Below are positions 49,501-62,345 of a stretch of DNA of 64,000 bases, one piece after another. Positions within the stretch are counted from its first letter, which is position 1; every line of letters starts with the position of its first letter. The notes under the pieces were generated by a model, which saw only the letters and a list, made by a program, of their open reading frames with translations, did not search any database and was not told the DNA's origin. The DNA comes from Nissolia schottii. Its lineage: Eukaryota; Streptophyta; Magnoliopsida; Fabales; Fabaceae. The stretch spans positions 1 through 64,000 of the forward strand of contig QANU01006528.1 in NCBI GenBank assembly GCA_003254905.1. Reading direction: 5' to 3'. The translations under genes and the position numbers were made by a program.

Positions 49501-50505
49501 GTAGATCTAACTCAGCCATTCATTTTTTGCTCCATCTTCTTCTTCCTCTTGCTCCGAAAATTTTTTTGTATTTATTTTTTAGAACAAGAAATGTGAACTG
49601 AAGCATTATTGTTGTGATGCTTTTTTGGATTCAATATTATTAATCATTTGGAACAACTGTGATTCAATAATGAAGATTTTTTATTTCAATTTGATTATTA
49701 TTATTGTAAAAGGAATGAAAATTGGGGATCTATGCGGGGAACGAGGAGGGATTGGAACTTCTTTTGTGAATGAAAGCAAGGAAGGTTTTGGGGGGGGGGG
49801 GGAAGGCGTGTGCTCCCTACCCCCACCAACATTCTTATGTGTAACATTCCAATGTAATGAATTGAATGTTAATTGCAATAGCTTAATTGCATTTACATAG
49901 TCACTAGCTTAAAGCAGTTGATATGACATAAGAAAAGCAGAATAGTGAATCAAATTAGGAAATAGAAAGGAAAAGGCGATAAACTAATTGAGGTATAGAG
50001 AAATCAAAAAATGAGAAGTTAAGAGAAATTTTTCACAAATTCCAAACACCTCTACCTTGCTTTCCTTATTTTTTTGTCCACGCATCGAGCAAGTGAGAAT
50101 CTACTATCTAATACATGTTATCTCTAAATAACTAGTACATATTACCAGGCATAGAAACAAATAGCTTGGAAGCAGCAATGTCATAAAAAACAACTACTCG
50201 AATAATTTATGTATCTCAAGCGACAAGAGCTCGAGGTCACGAGTACATTCAATTCAGTCCAGCAGCCGAGGATCAATTACAATACAGGCAGTACCTATAT
50301 TATCACCTATTTCAGTTTTCTAGACTTGATGGCTTTTATTGCCCTTCTGAAACGGGTTAGCAAGAAGCAAAGAAGCAAACAAATACACAGTTCAAACGAC
50401 CAAAAGTTTCCATCAATTAAAAGACAGGAAGAGGCCGGGTTAAACATCTCCATGGCAAGTTAGCAACAAATTTCAGCAACAAAAAACCAATCATAGGCAG
50501 CACAC
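49501..50505. other. Intergenic, then 3' UTR of the Raf-like kinase gene
   Basis: AT-rich sequence with a G-run (GGGGGGGGGGGG) at about 49,790-49,802. The last 300 bp before 50,505 are probably 3' UTR of the minus-strand kinase gene. No gene seen. Confidence 0.4.
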
Positions 50506-53500
50506 TCATTTCCCATCCATTTTTATGGTATCCGCTGGCGCCTTTAGCAGCTTCTTTAGTGTCTCAACTATGCTAGGGAAAGGTGGGCGTTCGGCAGGGT
50601 TGCTGCAGGAAAGAATTAACAAGCATTAGAACCAAATCAATGCGCTACAAAATGTAGGATTTAATGACCAGTTATCAACACTTACTCAGCCCAACAAGAT
50701 TCCATGAGAGAGGCTAATACTGGGGAGATGTTTGGAGGGATAGCAAGCCTTCTATTCTGGAAACCAACAGCTCCAACCACCTGATCATACAGACGAAGAT
50801 TGTTATACAGATTTTTTTTATGAACGCCAGAGGTCTCACTTTGTCATGCAGTTGATTGAAATATGCAAGTTAACATTTTATACCCCTCTCTCAATTACAT
50901 GTCCTTTTCAATTGAAAATTTCTGAAAAATAATCCCTAGTAATGCATAAATGAACACATTATGTAAAAATGATTCACTTCAAGCATCTGAAGTTCTGACC
51001 ATTACGCATGATCCCAAAAAAAAACTTCTGATAACATAAATATTGAACAAGTTTACCTGTGCAGGGCTAAGTCCACTCCATGGTTGTTGAAGGGTCACGA
51101 GTTCCCACATGATGACTCCAAAACTGTAGACATCAGACTTCTCATTTGAAGGTTCTCCACGAAGAAATTCTGGAGCCATCCACTCAGGCTGAAAATAAAA
51201 TTAAGAGTGTTACAACACACTTATTGAAGGTGAGGCCGTGAAGTGAAAGATCAACCTGCAAAATATTAATAGAACGACCACTTCAATATTTAAAGGAATT
51301 TTCCTCTATATCTAGACCAACATGCAGAACCTAGTACCCTACTAGGTTAGACTACAAAATCAAATACAAATTTATCCCTTAAAGCACACCTGAAAATGTA
51401 CTTTCCCAACCAAGAGACCAAACTGACATCAAACAATTCGGAGTTATACATCCAATCTCACTACAGATAGTCAATCATCTTCGTAGAAGATTATTGTGTC
51501 ATTGATCAAAGATCACCTTGTTAAAAAAAAAGGTATGGGTAACAGAACCATTGTCAACATCAGGTAAAGTTGCACTCATGTATTGGAGCAGTTGAACTCT
51601 GTACTACTCATATACTTCCCTTTCCATAATAAACAGTGTACAACTCAACAAATAAATGGAAGAGAACTAGAACATTAAATAGTTGATATCATCATGCTTA
51701 TGCACATAATCAGAGTAAGAGACTTACTGTTCCAGCAACGGATTTTGATGATATGAAAGTATTTGCCTTAAATCTGGATAATCCAAAATCACAAACCTAA
51801 ACATGGAATGAAAAAAATAAAAAATCATGTCCTAGCACAAAATTTATAAAAATTTCGAGAAACTCAACTGCTCAGTCAATTTAATTATACCTTTACAGTC
51901 CAATTTCTGTCCACTAACAGGTTTGGGGATTTGAGATCCCAGTGCACGATTGGGGGCTTCAGACAGTGGAGATAATTTATCCCTTTAGCCTGGAATCAGA
52001 CAGATCATATATCATTTACAAGTCAATCTATTAACATGACAGAATAATAATATAATATCTGATACAAACCACATCTAAACTCATTCGCAGTCTTCTCCTT
52101 TGATCAAGGATTTCACCAGATGCTGGCCTATGTATCAGGCGGAATAAACTACCTCTGTCATACATGTACCAAGAAACAACAGTAAGACACTTGAAAATTT
52201 TCAAGCGAAAAATTTCTGTAATAGTTAATTATGGAAGAAACTGGATGTCTTACCTGGGCAAGTACTCTGTCACGATAGATAGATGGGGACGTTTGGTAAC
52301 CGCACCCATGAAGAGCACCACATTTGGATGCCGCACACGTTTCATTATTGCAACCTGAAGCAATCACACAACATGAGGAGTGTAATGCGAATGGTTTTCT
52401 CGTTTCTAAATGTGGATACAACAATAAGAAGCTTTAGCCCCCATATATGTGAATAACTTTGTAATTTGTATGTAAAATTTCAAAAATGATTCCCTCATAT
52501 CAAACCAAAGATAAAAACAAAACAAAAAAAATAAGCATGGAAAGAGGGAAACTGGTAAAAGTTAAATAATCGTTAGTAGGACAAAGATGCTGCTAGCAGA
52601 AGACAAAAGTAAGACAATAATGATGATAGAAGAAATAGAATCATTTTTTTATGAAGAGACATTTATCAGTGTTAAAAAATAACAAAGTACAACACACTAT
52701 ATAGAACGTACCACATGTTAATGAGGATAATTGATGATCATCTGAAATGCATTCATTAAATGACATGCCAGGAAAACACGACTTGATCACAACAATTCTG
52801 ATCATAAACTAATGCAGTTAGTAATACATTTGTTAAGGCCATTTTAGGAAGACTAACCTCTCTCAAAAACTCTTTCAACTGATCATCTAGGAAATCCTGA
52901 ACGGTTAAAACCTTGACAGCAACATCCTAAAAATAACCAAAATGGGAAAATATTTAACATAATTAATAAAACGCTGCATAAAAAATTTATATAGAATACA
53001 GCAAAATCAACACAAGTGCCTTCATAACATTTACCGATCCATGCCATTCAGCTCTGTACACTGTCCCAAATGATCCTGCATACAGGAAAAAAGCAGCAAC
53101 ATTTAGAGTCACCATGTCTGTTAGCCTTAAAAAGGAAGCAGCTGAAAGAAGCAGAAAATATACCAGCACCAATACGCTCTTTAATTCGTAAATCGTCCCA
53201 TGATATCTCCAGCCAGTCCATTGCAAGTGATGGTTCAAGATTCAAGTATCTTGGAATATTTCCAGCTCCCTGGTTTTCATGTCTATTGTCTACCTTTTCC
53301 AGTCCTGACTGGCTAGATGAGCTATGTACAGATTGCTTAAAGGTGGATTTTAGCCCAGAACTTCTCTTCATAATAATCTCATTGTTGGAAATTTCTTGCG
53401 CTGCAACATTATCTTTACCAAGCCTAGGATAAAGAGCTTCAGAAATACCTTCATGTACAGAAGGGAAAATTAATAAAACCCACAATTTCACATTCCAAGT

Positions 53501-54983
53501 CACCACCTTTTAATTCAAAAGGAATGAAATGTGAGAATGTACATTCACAAGTTCGATCAACTGAAGAATAAATGGAGCCCTTACGATTTTTCAGCAAACT
53601 GGTGTCTTTTCCTTGTGGACCTTCCTCTTCCTGTACACAACCTGTAAGATATCAAGTAACAAATAAGACCAACTTCAGACTACCAATGTTCTCAGCAACC
53701 TGAGATTTATTAAAACAGAACTATGTCAAAATAGGATTCCATGTCCGTGTCGAGTTCAACCGTTAATCTTAAATTTAGATCCAACCATGCTCCAAGCTCA
53801 GGAAGGAAAACACCAAAAGCATTTTTAAATCCATATCATAAGAAAAATTAGGACTTGGCTAGAGGGAAAGTATGAAAGATGAAATGTCTTCGGCATAGGC
53901 CTCAATTCAAAATTGGTGGAAGATACCAAAGATGTTGCTAAAGCTTGACTATGTCATAAATAGCTCAAGTTATGCACACGTGATAGTTTCTGTGCACATG
54001 CATCATTTGGACAACAAAAATACTGCAGAGCCAGAAACCTTCGGAATTTCTAACTTCTAACCATGTATCATTTCTCTTTGAACAATTAGTTGAGAAGTTT
54101 TCATTAAGTATAATTGATATTACAGTATCCCCAAGGTAAAAACTATTAGGGCCTTATATAAATAAGGTTAAAGGATATGCACCTGCACATTCAGGAATAG
54201 CACATTCTGAACTTGAATAGAAATATTTGTAAGCATTTGAAAGACCTTCAAAGGTTATATAAAGCACAACATACCTAAATACCGGTGACTTTCTGGTTTA
54301 ATAGAGCTGTGATTGGGATTTAAGGATTCAGAATATGCTTCAACATCCACATACGGCGATTGGCATTCTTTTAAATGAGAAATTTGAAATGGAGAAGGAA
54401 TCGAAGACAAATATGCTCCATTAATTGAGGAATCTGGGCCATGGACATTTCCTGGGTCCCCAACTAGGTCAACTACATATTCCCTGTTAAAAAAATGAAG
54501 CATGTAAATCATATGACAAAAAACCCACAGACAACATGAAATAAATGTCTGCTTGATGAACTGATCTAACAAAGACCACAACAATAAACTACAGTCGCAA
54601 GCTGAATTCCGGGTAGGAGCAATCAAGTTCTAAACAAACAGAAAGAGAAGAACCTAGCCGACAATAGAATGAAAACGATACAAGCAAAGTAAACAATAAA
54701 AATTAAGGGGGAGAAATGAATGAAAACAGTCAATAATACTAAACTGATGCAAACAAAGATAGCTGCAACTGCAAGGGGGTTAGCCATTGTACTAACCTAG
54801 AGAGCTGCCTGTCATCTTTAATCTTGACAAGGCAAGAGGATCTATGATCCGAAGCACAGTACCTGCAACCTCGAGCGATGCGGCATGGCAAACCTATGTA
54901 ATCAGCCAATCTCTGCATGCACAAATCCGTAAAAGTAATAGTGAATAACTAAAAAGTAACAGGTGAATTTCCAATAACCAAAG

Positions 54984-55038
<55 letters not shown>

Positions 55039-57201
55039 AACACTATAAAGACAACATTAATGCAACCTCCTGTACATGGATGCTCAGTTGCTCACTAACA
55101 TTCTTATGCAACAAAAATATACTACTATAATAGTGTGATCATGGTTATCAGAATCTTACAATTCATGATTCGAATCGCACGATTTGATACGATTCAACAT
55201 GCTAGCGATGCGTATCATGCCATGAATTTTATGATACATGTACGATTCAGTGCAATGGTGAAACGATTCAACGATTTATTACTTTTTTATTTTTGCCTCG
55301 TTCTCATTGAAGAAATTAAAGAGTCAAAGCTTAAGTTGTTAAATGAAATGAACAAAAGAGGTGTTACTAAATACATCATTGCTAACTATTCCATTCTTTT
55401 GAAATAAAGATATCATGTATTCACTTGTTCACTTAGTTTATTAGCTATACAATTAGCTATTTGACTATGAAATGCTAGTATTTCTTTTTAACGTTCTTTA
55501 CATGAAAAATATATGTATGCTATATCTAATTATTGATTATGAATTTTACGATTCGCAATCCAGTTCGATTTACGATTTGTAAGATAAGCTTTCCGATTCA
55601 CAGTTTGACTCCCGATTTGATAACTATTCTATGAGTGTAATACAAATAATTCAGGAAACAAGATTTTCACCTTGAAGAGAATGGCGCGATGCCTACACAG
55701 TCCAGTTGACAAGCTTCCGATGGGAAGCACAACGCAACGGTGAAAACTCCTCAACCTCTTACTAACCAACTTCCACCGCTTATGCAGATCTCCTTGCTCC
55801 ACCGGGAACTTACCCCTTCATATATACGAAAACGCACACATTTCAACCCCAAAACATAAATAAATAAACAAGCTGCCAATATTCAGCAATAAAATATCTG
55901 AAGAGACAGGGTGTTGTGAAACAGCATGTCTGTATCTTATTCCTATTAGGAAGAGAAAAAAATCTTACCCCATGCATATGGCAACAAGCTTTCCAAGTTG
56001 TTCCACCAGCACCAACGAGTTCTTGGAAGCACAATACAGCTCCTGCGCTTTGTCTAGAAGCTCCTTAAGCTGAGAGTCCTGCCTATCAACGACAACCACC
56101 TCCATCGAGGTCTCGCTCGGTTCAACCGCTTTCAGGGCCATCAGCGCCGGTAGCCGGTTACCTTCCTCCGTCTCATTGCACATCACCCACAGGTGCGGGT
56201 TCATCCCCAATATGTTGTAAAAACCATCAGATATCTTGTCCGTGTACGACAAGCACCCACTCACCTGAAAAAAAACACGCAACGCATTCAATTAAGGAAA
56301 TTAAAAAGAAAGCGAAAAAAAAAAAATGCCAACCGGATTTGTTTGAAGTGTCCTTTACCCATAAACGATAAGAAACGGACTCGGCATCCCAGGTCTCGAT
56401 TCCGGTGTTGAGAGCGGGTTCAGTGGTGAGGCTTGCTAAGCAAGCGAGCCTCTTCGCTAACGTTACTTGCAGGTGGTAGCTTTCTTGATACCTCCGAGCG
56501 TAACCGTCGTTGTTGTTGCGACCTGCTTCTTCTCCTCGTTCCTCTTCTTCTCCGTGCCGTCTTGCTACGGCTGCGAGGGACACGCGAGACGACGACGTTG
56601 CGTCTTTGGTGTTAATGTCGCTGGAAAAAGTGGCGGTGCCGTCCAACGTCGTCGTTCCGGAGAACAGGCTCCCGGCGTAGCTGCTCCCGCTGGACAACCG
56701 CGGAAGAGATACCTGCCGGTCGAAGTTCCGGTCGTAGCTCCGGTCAGCCCCGACGGCATCCTTGATCGTCTCCGGCGCCGGCGGGAGCAGGAGCTCGCGG
56801 TCCTCCTCCTCCGCCGCCGCGAGGCGGCGGCGATCCGATCGGTTGCGGTCGCGCTTCTTGTCGGTCAGCCAATCGCAGAACGCGGCGATTTGCTTGTTCT
56901 TGGTCCGGACCCTGTCGCCGCCGGCGAAGAGCTCCGAGACCGCGGAGTATTTTCCCGAGGGGAAAACGACGTCGTCTTTGGCATCAGGAGCAGCAATAAC
57001 ACTTGTCGTACTAGTAGTTGCTGCTGTTGACACGAATGTCTTTTTCGGAACGTCGCTTTCAACGCCAAAAGTATTATTATCAGGTGATTTGATTGGGTTG
57101 ACAATTTTCTTCTTCTCGTGATCTAATTTTTGCTTCGAAGATTCATCGAATCCTCTCTCCGGAAATTGCCTCGGGAAAATGTAAGTGGCTCTATGAGGCA
57201 T
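50506..57201 (-). CDS. RAF6: Raf-like MAPKKK, B3 group, RAF6-like, 16 coding exons
   Basis: Exons (minus) 57201-56359, 56264-55969, 55815-55671, 54912-54797, 54483-54275, 53641-53585, 53448-53164, 53075-53035, 52926-52858, 52354-52254, 52154-52070, 51989-51891, 51796-51728, 51188-51057, 50780-50686 and 50602-50506 keep one frame: 912 codons plus TGA. The start [18 protein letters not shown] matches what I recall for the RAF6 branch, not CTR1. A low-complexity, Arg/Ala/Ser-rich region is followed by an EDR1-type domain (about 240-480, [22 protein letters not shown] split by an intron). The kinase (about 640-905) has GAGSFGTVY, Lys669, HWD at 765-767, Asn772, DFG at 785-787 and APE at 810-812. 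Trp replaces Arg in HRD, so it is non-RD; this is usual in this branch. Intron 3 holds a MITE and a microsatellite. Probably a cytosolic stress or hormone signalling kinase. Confidence 0.9.
54986..55034. repeat. (ATT)n microsatellite in intron 3 of the Raf-like gene
   Basis: About 16 uninterrupted TTA/ATT triplets. Likely polymorphic between individuals. Confidence 0.9.
55135..55632. mobile_element. MITE-like element in intron 3 of the Raf-like gene
   Basis: The left end CATGGTTATCAGAATC and right end GATTTGATAACTATTCTATG are imperfect inverted copies. Both flanks are rich in CGATTC/GATTCG words (ACGATTCAGTGC, TTACGATTCGCAATCC) around an AT-rich core. A target duplication was not settled (ATAGTGTGA left, ATGAGTGTA right are candidates). 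About 500 bp, non-coding. Confidence 0.55.
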
Positions 57202-57830
57202 ATCTTTCTTCTCGTTCCCCCTTTCTCCTTTCTTTTTATTTATTTCTCACTCAATAACCGTGATCTGATCTTCCACTTTTCCTCTTCAACCACCCACCCA
57301 CACGAACCTTACCCACCTACAACGGTTGTTATTTTTGTAGCTGTTGATGATGATGATGATGATGATGATGCACGCACTCACGTGCAAACCCCTGCTCGCC
57401 GTTGCCGTCGCCGTCGCCGTCGCCGTCTTCTTCTTCTTCCCTCAACCTAAATACAAATACTTATACATACGTATTCACTGACAGTAGAAACAAAAACTCC
57501 GTTCAGCGCCAAAGCTCATCATCATCATCATCATCTTCTTATTCTTATCAATATTAAGCTATGAAATTGTACCCTGAACTCACGCACCTGATAATTGATG
57601 GTTCAATGCTGAGTTCACATGCGTACAAACTCGATGACGAAGTTGCGGAGAGGCGATTGACCTCTCATGGAACCGAAGAGGAAGCGTGAAACGAAAGTAA
57701 TGATGTTATTATATAGATAAACTTAAAAACGAAAGGGTTCGAGGATTTCTGGAATTTTTGAAGGCGGTGGAGAGAGTGAGAGCTCAGAGAGAGAGAGAGA
57801 GAGAGAGAAAAAAACTGGAAAAGGTCTGAG
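57202..57830 (-). promoter_or_regulatory. 5' UTR/promoter of the Raf-like gene with simple repeats
   Basis: Upstream of the minus-strand ATG are (ATG)n at about 57,347-57,370, a (CGTCGC)n run at 57,403-57,425, (ATC)n near 57,519-57,533 and (GA)n at 57,785-57,808. These are typical of plant leader sequence. GT/AG sites allow a 5' UTR intron, not proven. Confidence 0.45.
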
Positions 57831-59010
57831 ACTGAGTCCTAAGCATTGGTTGGTTGGTTGGTTGTGTGACGAACGCAGTGCTTTATGCTAAGAGGTTTGC
57901 GACTTGTTAGAGCATGGAATATATCTTCAAAGGGTGGGAAATCGAAAAAAATATAAAGTCGGCAGGCTAACGTGCACCGGGGGAGTCAGTGCACACCCTT
58001 TCCCGTGACGCGACACGTCAAATTGCTTGCCAATGGGTTCGTGTCACGTGACGGTGAGGTGCGCAGTGTGCGCAAGTGGGCAATGTAGCGTAGTCAGGAG
58101 CCGCGGGTTTCTGTGGGTGGCTAGCTGCGGCAGGTAGTAAAATAACAAATTGTGAACTCGGGAGTCATGTCGCACGAGATTATGGATATACCTGTCCCTG
58201 GCAGGTGAAGTGACGGGAACACCCTTTTCATCGTTAAAAATACGCATTTGAACTCTTACTTGTTCTTCTGCAGATTAGTTTTTTTTATCAACGGCATGTG
58301 ACGAGTCTGACGACTTCTTTTGGGAGCTACGAGCCTATTACGACTGTGATGTCGATGGCTTCGGTTCTTCCTATCTCGGGTGAAATGTGCTGTAAAGGCC
58401 GTTTCGGTTGGCATTTTTTTTTTTTGTTTGAAATTCTTTTATTGATTTCTTCTTCTTCTTCTTTCTATTTCCTTTGTTCACTCGGTCTGCGTGATCCTGT
58501 CCATTTCATACTAATATAATCTAATCTTTCGGCTTTCCTGCAAACACACGGCCCATACTTAAGATTTCCTTTCCCCTTTGGTATAGCTGTTTCATTATTG
58601 TTGTACCTTTTATGTTAAGGATGATTGCTAAAATTAGAAAAACAGTTCCAACCAAACCTCTGGTTTTATTACAATAACAGTCAGTGTATGTTAGTATGAA
58701 TTGCACACTATTTTACAAAAGGTTTTTTATGCCACAACAACATATTAAAAAGCACACACACTTAAACATATAATTAGTTGACATATGCACATGTAAGTAA
58801 AACATATCTTTTCTAGTAAAAAATAATAAACATCTCTCAGTTATTTGGATTAAGTTCAAATGTGCAGTTTTTTTTAATAGGAAAATTATATCATTAATTT
58901 TGATAGAAGTGGTTTTCCCTATTCTATATATTGAAATTCATCGTTCGGTGTTATACTATGAAAAGGCCCATTAGACTTGACTTTTTTTTTTTATATATAT
59001 ATTTATGATT
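57831..59010. other. Intergenic region with a G-box-containing palindromic patch
   Basis: (GGTT)n occurs at 57,848-57,864. Around 58,000-58,060 there are several ACGTG words, including TCACGTGAC (a G-box) and GACACGTC. This could be upstream promoter of the Raf-like gene. The remainder is AT-rich with no gene recognised. Confidence 0.4.
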
Positions 59011-59017
59011 TTCGTCA

Positions 59018-59348
59018 TTCGTACACCTAAAAGATAAATATGCAATAGTCACTCAACAGTTATCTAACAAAGAAATAAACATTAATTATAAAATAAAAAA
59101 ATAAACATTATGCACTAGAGAAACAAACATTATCATTAGACATTTTTGTGTGTCCATGAACACGTGAGTTTAGTATTATTACAAAACAAGAAATAAATAT
59201 TGTCACCAAACATTTCTACTTGTTCATGCGCACATGTGTTTAAAATATTGTTCATTTCTGTGTTTGACAAAATTTATTTTTCTATTTTATAATATTTGCT
59301 TCTTTATTTTAGTAGTTATTAGATGACTATATTTTAGATGTACAAATA
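59018..59348. mobile_element. MITE with long imperfect inverted ends
   Basis: The left end GTACACCTAAAA, then AATAGTCACTC and AAATAAAAAAATAAAC, matches the reverse complement of the right end (TTTAGATGTAC, TAGATGACTAT, TTTATTTTTCTATTTTAT). The inverted match runs about 80-90 bp per side. Core words (AAATAAACATT, ATTTTTGTGTGTCCATG) are also partly mirrored. Target duplication unclear. Non-coding. Confidence 0.6.
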
Positions 59349-59789
59349 ACATTTTTTTGTATATTGAGACATAAAAATGTTTGAAAGAGAAGGGCATAAG
59401 TTGGTTAACAAATTTCAATAAAATTATGAGATCCAAAAACTGTGGAATGAGAAAAAAAACGTAATGACTTTAGTTTCTAACTATAAAACAATTTAGACAT
59501 ACAAAATTGGGTAATTATTCTTGCACACATAGGTTGTTTTTGCAAACTTAAATTTGTTGACTCAACACACTCTTAATTGTCTTACCATAACCACTCTCGC
59601 GCCTCAAATATAACAATCTCCGAGATAATTGCAAATCAAATAACCGTTCCGTACATTCTCTCTCAATTAGGCTCTTGAGATTTTGTTTTATCGTTTTTGT
59701 TTTTTTTGTTTTCACTAATCACAGTGGTTGTGTCTAAGCATATTAAAAACACAGACATAACCATGATAAATAATGAAACATAACATTTT

Positions 59790-60154
59790 ATTATGCTCAA
59801 ACACAACCCTTTGGTGAAAATAAAAACAATCTTACCAAAGTAAAAGATCTAACATTTTTGTTGTGTGAGATACGACTGGTTTAAATAAACAGACACAGCT
59901 TTTTATTATACTTAGACACAACCTTTTCGTAAACTCAGACCTAACCTTATTAAACAACATGACCTAATTGTTCTTTATATATATAGAAACCCTTTGGTGA
60001 AAACAGACACAATCTTACCAAAGTAAAAGACCTAACATTTTTATTGTTTGAGACACAACCAGTTTAAATAAACAGACACAACCTTTTATTATACTTAGAC
60101 ACAACATTTTGTGAACTCAGACATAACCTTATTAAACAACATGACCTAACTGTT

Positions 60155-60202
<48 letters not shown>

Positions 60203-60460
60203 GCTTTGGTGAAAATAGACACAACCTTACCAAAGTAAAAGACCTAACCTTTTTGTTATTTAAGACACAACATTTTCGTAAACTTAGGCTTAACCTTATT
60301 AAACAATATGACATAATAGTTATATATATATATAGAAATCCTTTGGTGAAAACAGACACAACCTTACCAAAATAAAAGACATAACATTTTTGTTATTTAA
60401 GACACAACCTTTTCGTGAACTTAGACCTAGCCTTTTTAAACAATATGACATAACCGTTAT

Positions 60461-60498
<38 letters not shown>

Positions 60499-60945
60499 TA
60501 TACATAGAAACCCTTTGGTGAAAATAGACACAACCTTACCAAGGTAAAAGACCTAACCTTTTTGTTATTTAAGACACAACATTTTCGTGAACTCAGACCT
60601 AACCTTATTAAACAATATGACATAATCGTTATATGTATATATATATATATATATAAACCCTTTGGTGAAAACAGACACAACCTTACCAAAGTAAAAGACC
60701 TAACCTTTTTGTTATTTAAGACACAACATTTTCGTGAATTCAGACCTAACCTTATTAAACAATATGACATAATCGTTATATGTATATATATATATATATA
60801 TAAACCCTTTGGTGAAAACAGACACAACCTTACCAAAGTAAAAGACCTAACCTTTTTGTTATTTAAGACACAACATTTTCGTGAATCAGATCTAACCTTA
60901 TTAAACAATATGACATAACAGTTATATATATACACACATACACAC
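59790..60945. repeat. Tandem repeat of about 150 bp with embedded AT/AC microsatellites, about 7 copies
   Basis: The unit holds AACCCTTTGGTGAAAACAG, ACACAACCTTACCAAAGTAA, AAGACCTAACCTTTTTGTT, ATTTAAGACACAACATTTTC, GTGAACTCAGACCTAACC and TTATTAAACAATATGACATA, then (TA)n. Copies start near 59,806, 59,990, 60,200, 60,337, 60,508, 60,656 and 60,804. Later copies are nearly identical, so expansion is recent. One copy has an (AC)n run at about 60,479-60,500. The long open frames on both strands (for example 185 codons minus) only reflect the repeat and have no gene features. Confidence 0.9.
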
Positions 60946-61259
60946 AACAAAGGAAAGTATTTGATGGACTTTGAACATAAAGATGGACAAAACGAAAGAT
61001 AAATAGAGGAACAGATGAAGAAATAATTAGGTCACAAGAACTCTTGAAGGAGAAAAGTTGTGAGAGAGAGGGCGAAATGTGAAAGGTGAGAGAGAGGGTT
61101 CCATTGTGGCCGAGGCGTTATGGGTAGTTATTGCCCCAGGTGTGCACTAACCTGATGTGCAATAATCATGGCTCTACAAAATTATGTAAAATTATGTAAA
61201 TTACAAATTAATTAGACTTATGAGCTATGTTATAAAATTATGATAGCAATTCATTAAGA
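60946..61259. other. Intergenic sequence
   Basis: Purine-rich then mixed sequence; a GAGAGAGGG patch lies near 61,062-61,099. No gene or repeat recognised. Confidence 0.35.
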
Positions 61260-61490
61260 TTGATTTGATGGTCGAGAAAAGAACTCAAATCACAAAATTC
61301 AGATTGATTTTATGCTTATGAGGTCTGCCATATGGAAGCAATTTATTTATTTGTTGTATTGATGCAGAGATATTGGATGAATCATAGAGATTTATATATG
61401 GATTTCATTGATTTAAAAAAGTGGTATGATAGAGTTTTAAAAGAGATGTTATGAAAGGTTATGGAGGGACATTAGATTTTCTATATTTGA
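61260..61490 (+). mobile_element. LINE reverse-transcriptase fragment
   Basis: The translation gives FMLMRSAIWKQFIYLL, then NHRDLYMDFIDLKKWYDRVL, matching the L1-type RT core (GFMPGRSTxEAIYLLR...FIDLEKAYDRVP). It is interrupted by stops and lacks both ends. The FxDLxKxYD block is the clearest sign. Confidence 0.7.
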
Positions 61491-61754
61491 GAAATTAAAT
61501 ATAGAAAAATGATTTTTTCGCCAAAATACACAAACACCCTAAACACCACGATAATGACATTTAGTGTAGATCACATAATACAATAAAAAAATTCAATCAT
61601 TGTCTCTCTATCAAATTACTCTCTTTCTCTCTCTTGCTCTCTCTTGCTCTCATTCTGTTCACTCTATTTAAAACATACGAGCATCAACATCATAGAAAAA
61701 TGTATCAACATAATACAGATAACTATCAACATATAGAAATAGGTATCAACATAT

Positions 61755-61808
61755 TATAAAAGGTATCAACGTTATAAAAAAAAAGAACGTTGATACCTTT
61801 TTTTATAA
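61755..61808. repeat. Small hairpin of GGTATCAAC repeats
   Basis: AAAAGGTATCAACGTT and AACGTTGATACCTTTT pair across about 12 bp. Several AGGTATCAACAT words precede it (61,700-61,760), so it looks like a short tandem repeat with one inverted unit, perhaps a transposon end. Confidence 0.6.
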
Positions 61809-61824
61809 ACGGTGTATTCCTTTA

Positions 61825-62345
61825 TAATATGTTGGGTGATACTTGTTACAAACAAACTGGACAATGCTGAGATGTTGCTTGTAACTTGGATCTTGGATTG
61901 ATTGTGAGAGCTTAAAGGTGGTGAGCAAGATGATGGACGGGGGTTGATAGCCTTGGACAGAGGTGGAGGTACCTACAAAAGACACTCTAACACCCAAGCC
62001 AGTTTTTGAGTTAATATGAGGTGAATAATAGTTAAATCTTATGAACAAGGTTCATGTATATATACTGTGATAGGTAGTTGAGATTATTTCTTTTGAGATA
62101 CTCTTTAACTGTAACCGTAATCTAGGAAGAACATAATTATGTGGTCCATAATTAAGTGTTAATGACACCAAGTAATGATTATGTTAGCTATGTGTTTATC
62201 AATGGTTACCCGAGTGATAAATGTCTCATTATTACTTAGGTTTCTTGGTGACTAGCTTGGTTGAGTGTTACATTCATAGGTCATCTCAAGCTTTCTTGTT
62301 TGGCTTGATCATCTCATGTGCATGAGATTTGACATTCCTTGTTAG
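61825..62345 (+). mobile_element. LTR-like sequence of a gypsy-type element
   Basis: The stretch with GGACGGGGGTTGATAGCC, GGTGGAGGTACCTACAAAAG and ACACCCAAGCCAGTTTTTGA resembles a common legume LTR leader, from memory. It lies directly upstream of the PF04195-like coding region. Exact ends were not fixed; the left boundary may be at the hairpin and the right near 62,345. Confidence 0.4.

Noticed and set aside
55135-55407. 90-codon plus-strand frame in intron 3 of the Raf-like gene
   Set aside because: It falls inside the MITE-like element and has no recognisable domain.
56467-57030. 187-codon plus-strand frame
   Set aside because: It is the antisense shadow of GC-rich exon 1 of the Raf-like kinase, which has a consistent 16-exon model.
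60393-60950. Long open frame (185 codons, minus) and a matching plus-strand frame
   Set aside because: Both are translations of the 150 bp tandem repeat with (TA)n, giving periodic identical peptides and YIYIYI runs. No gene signals.
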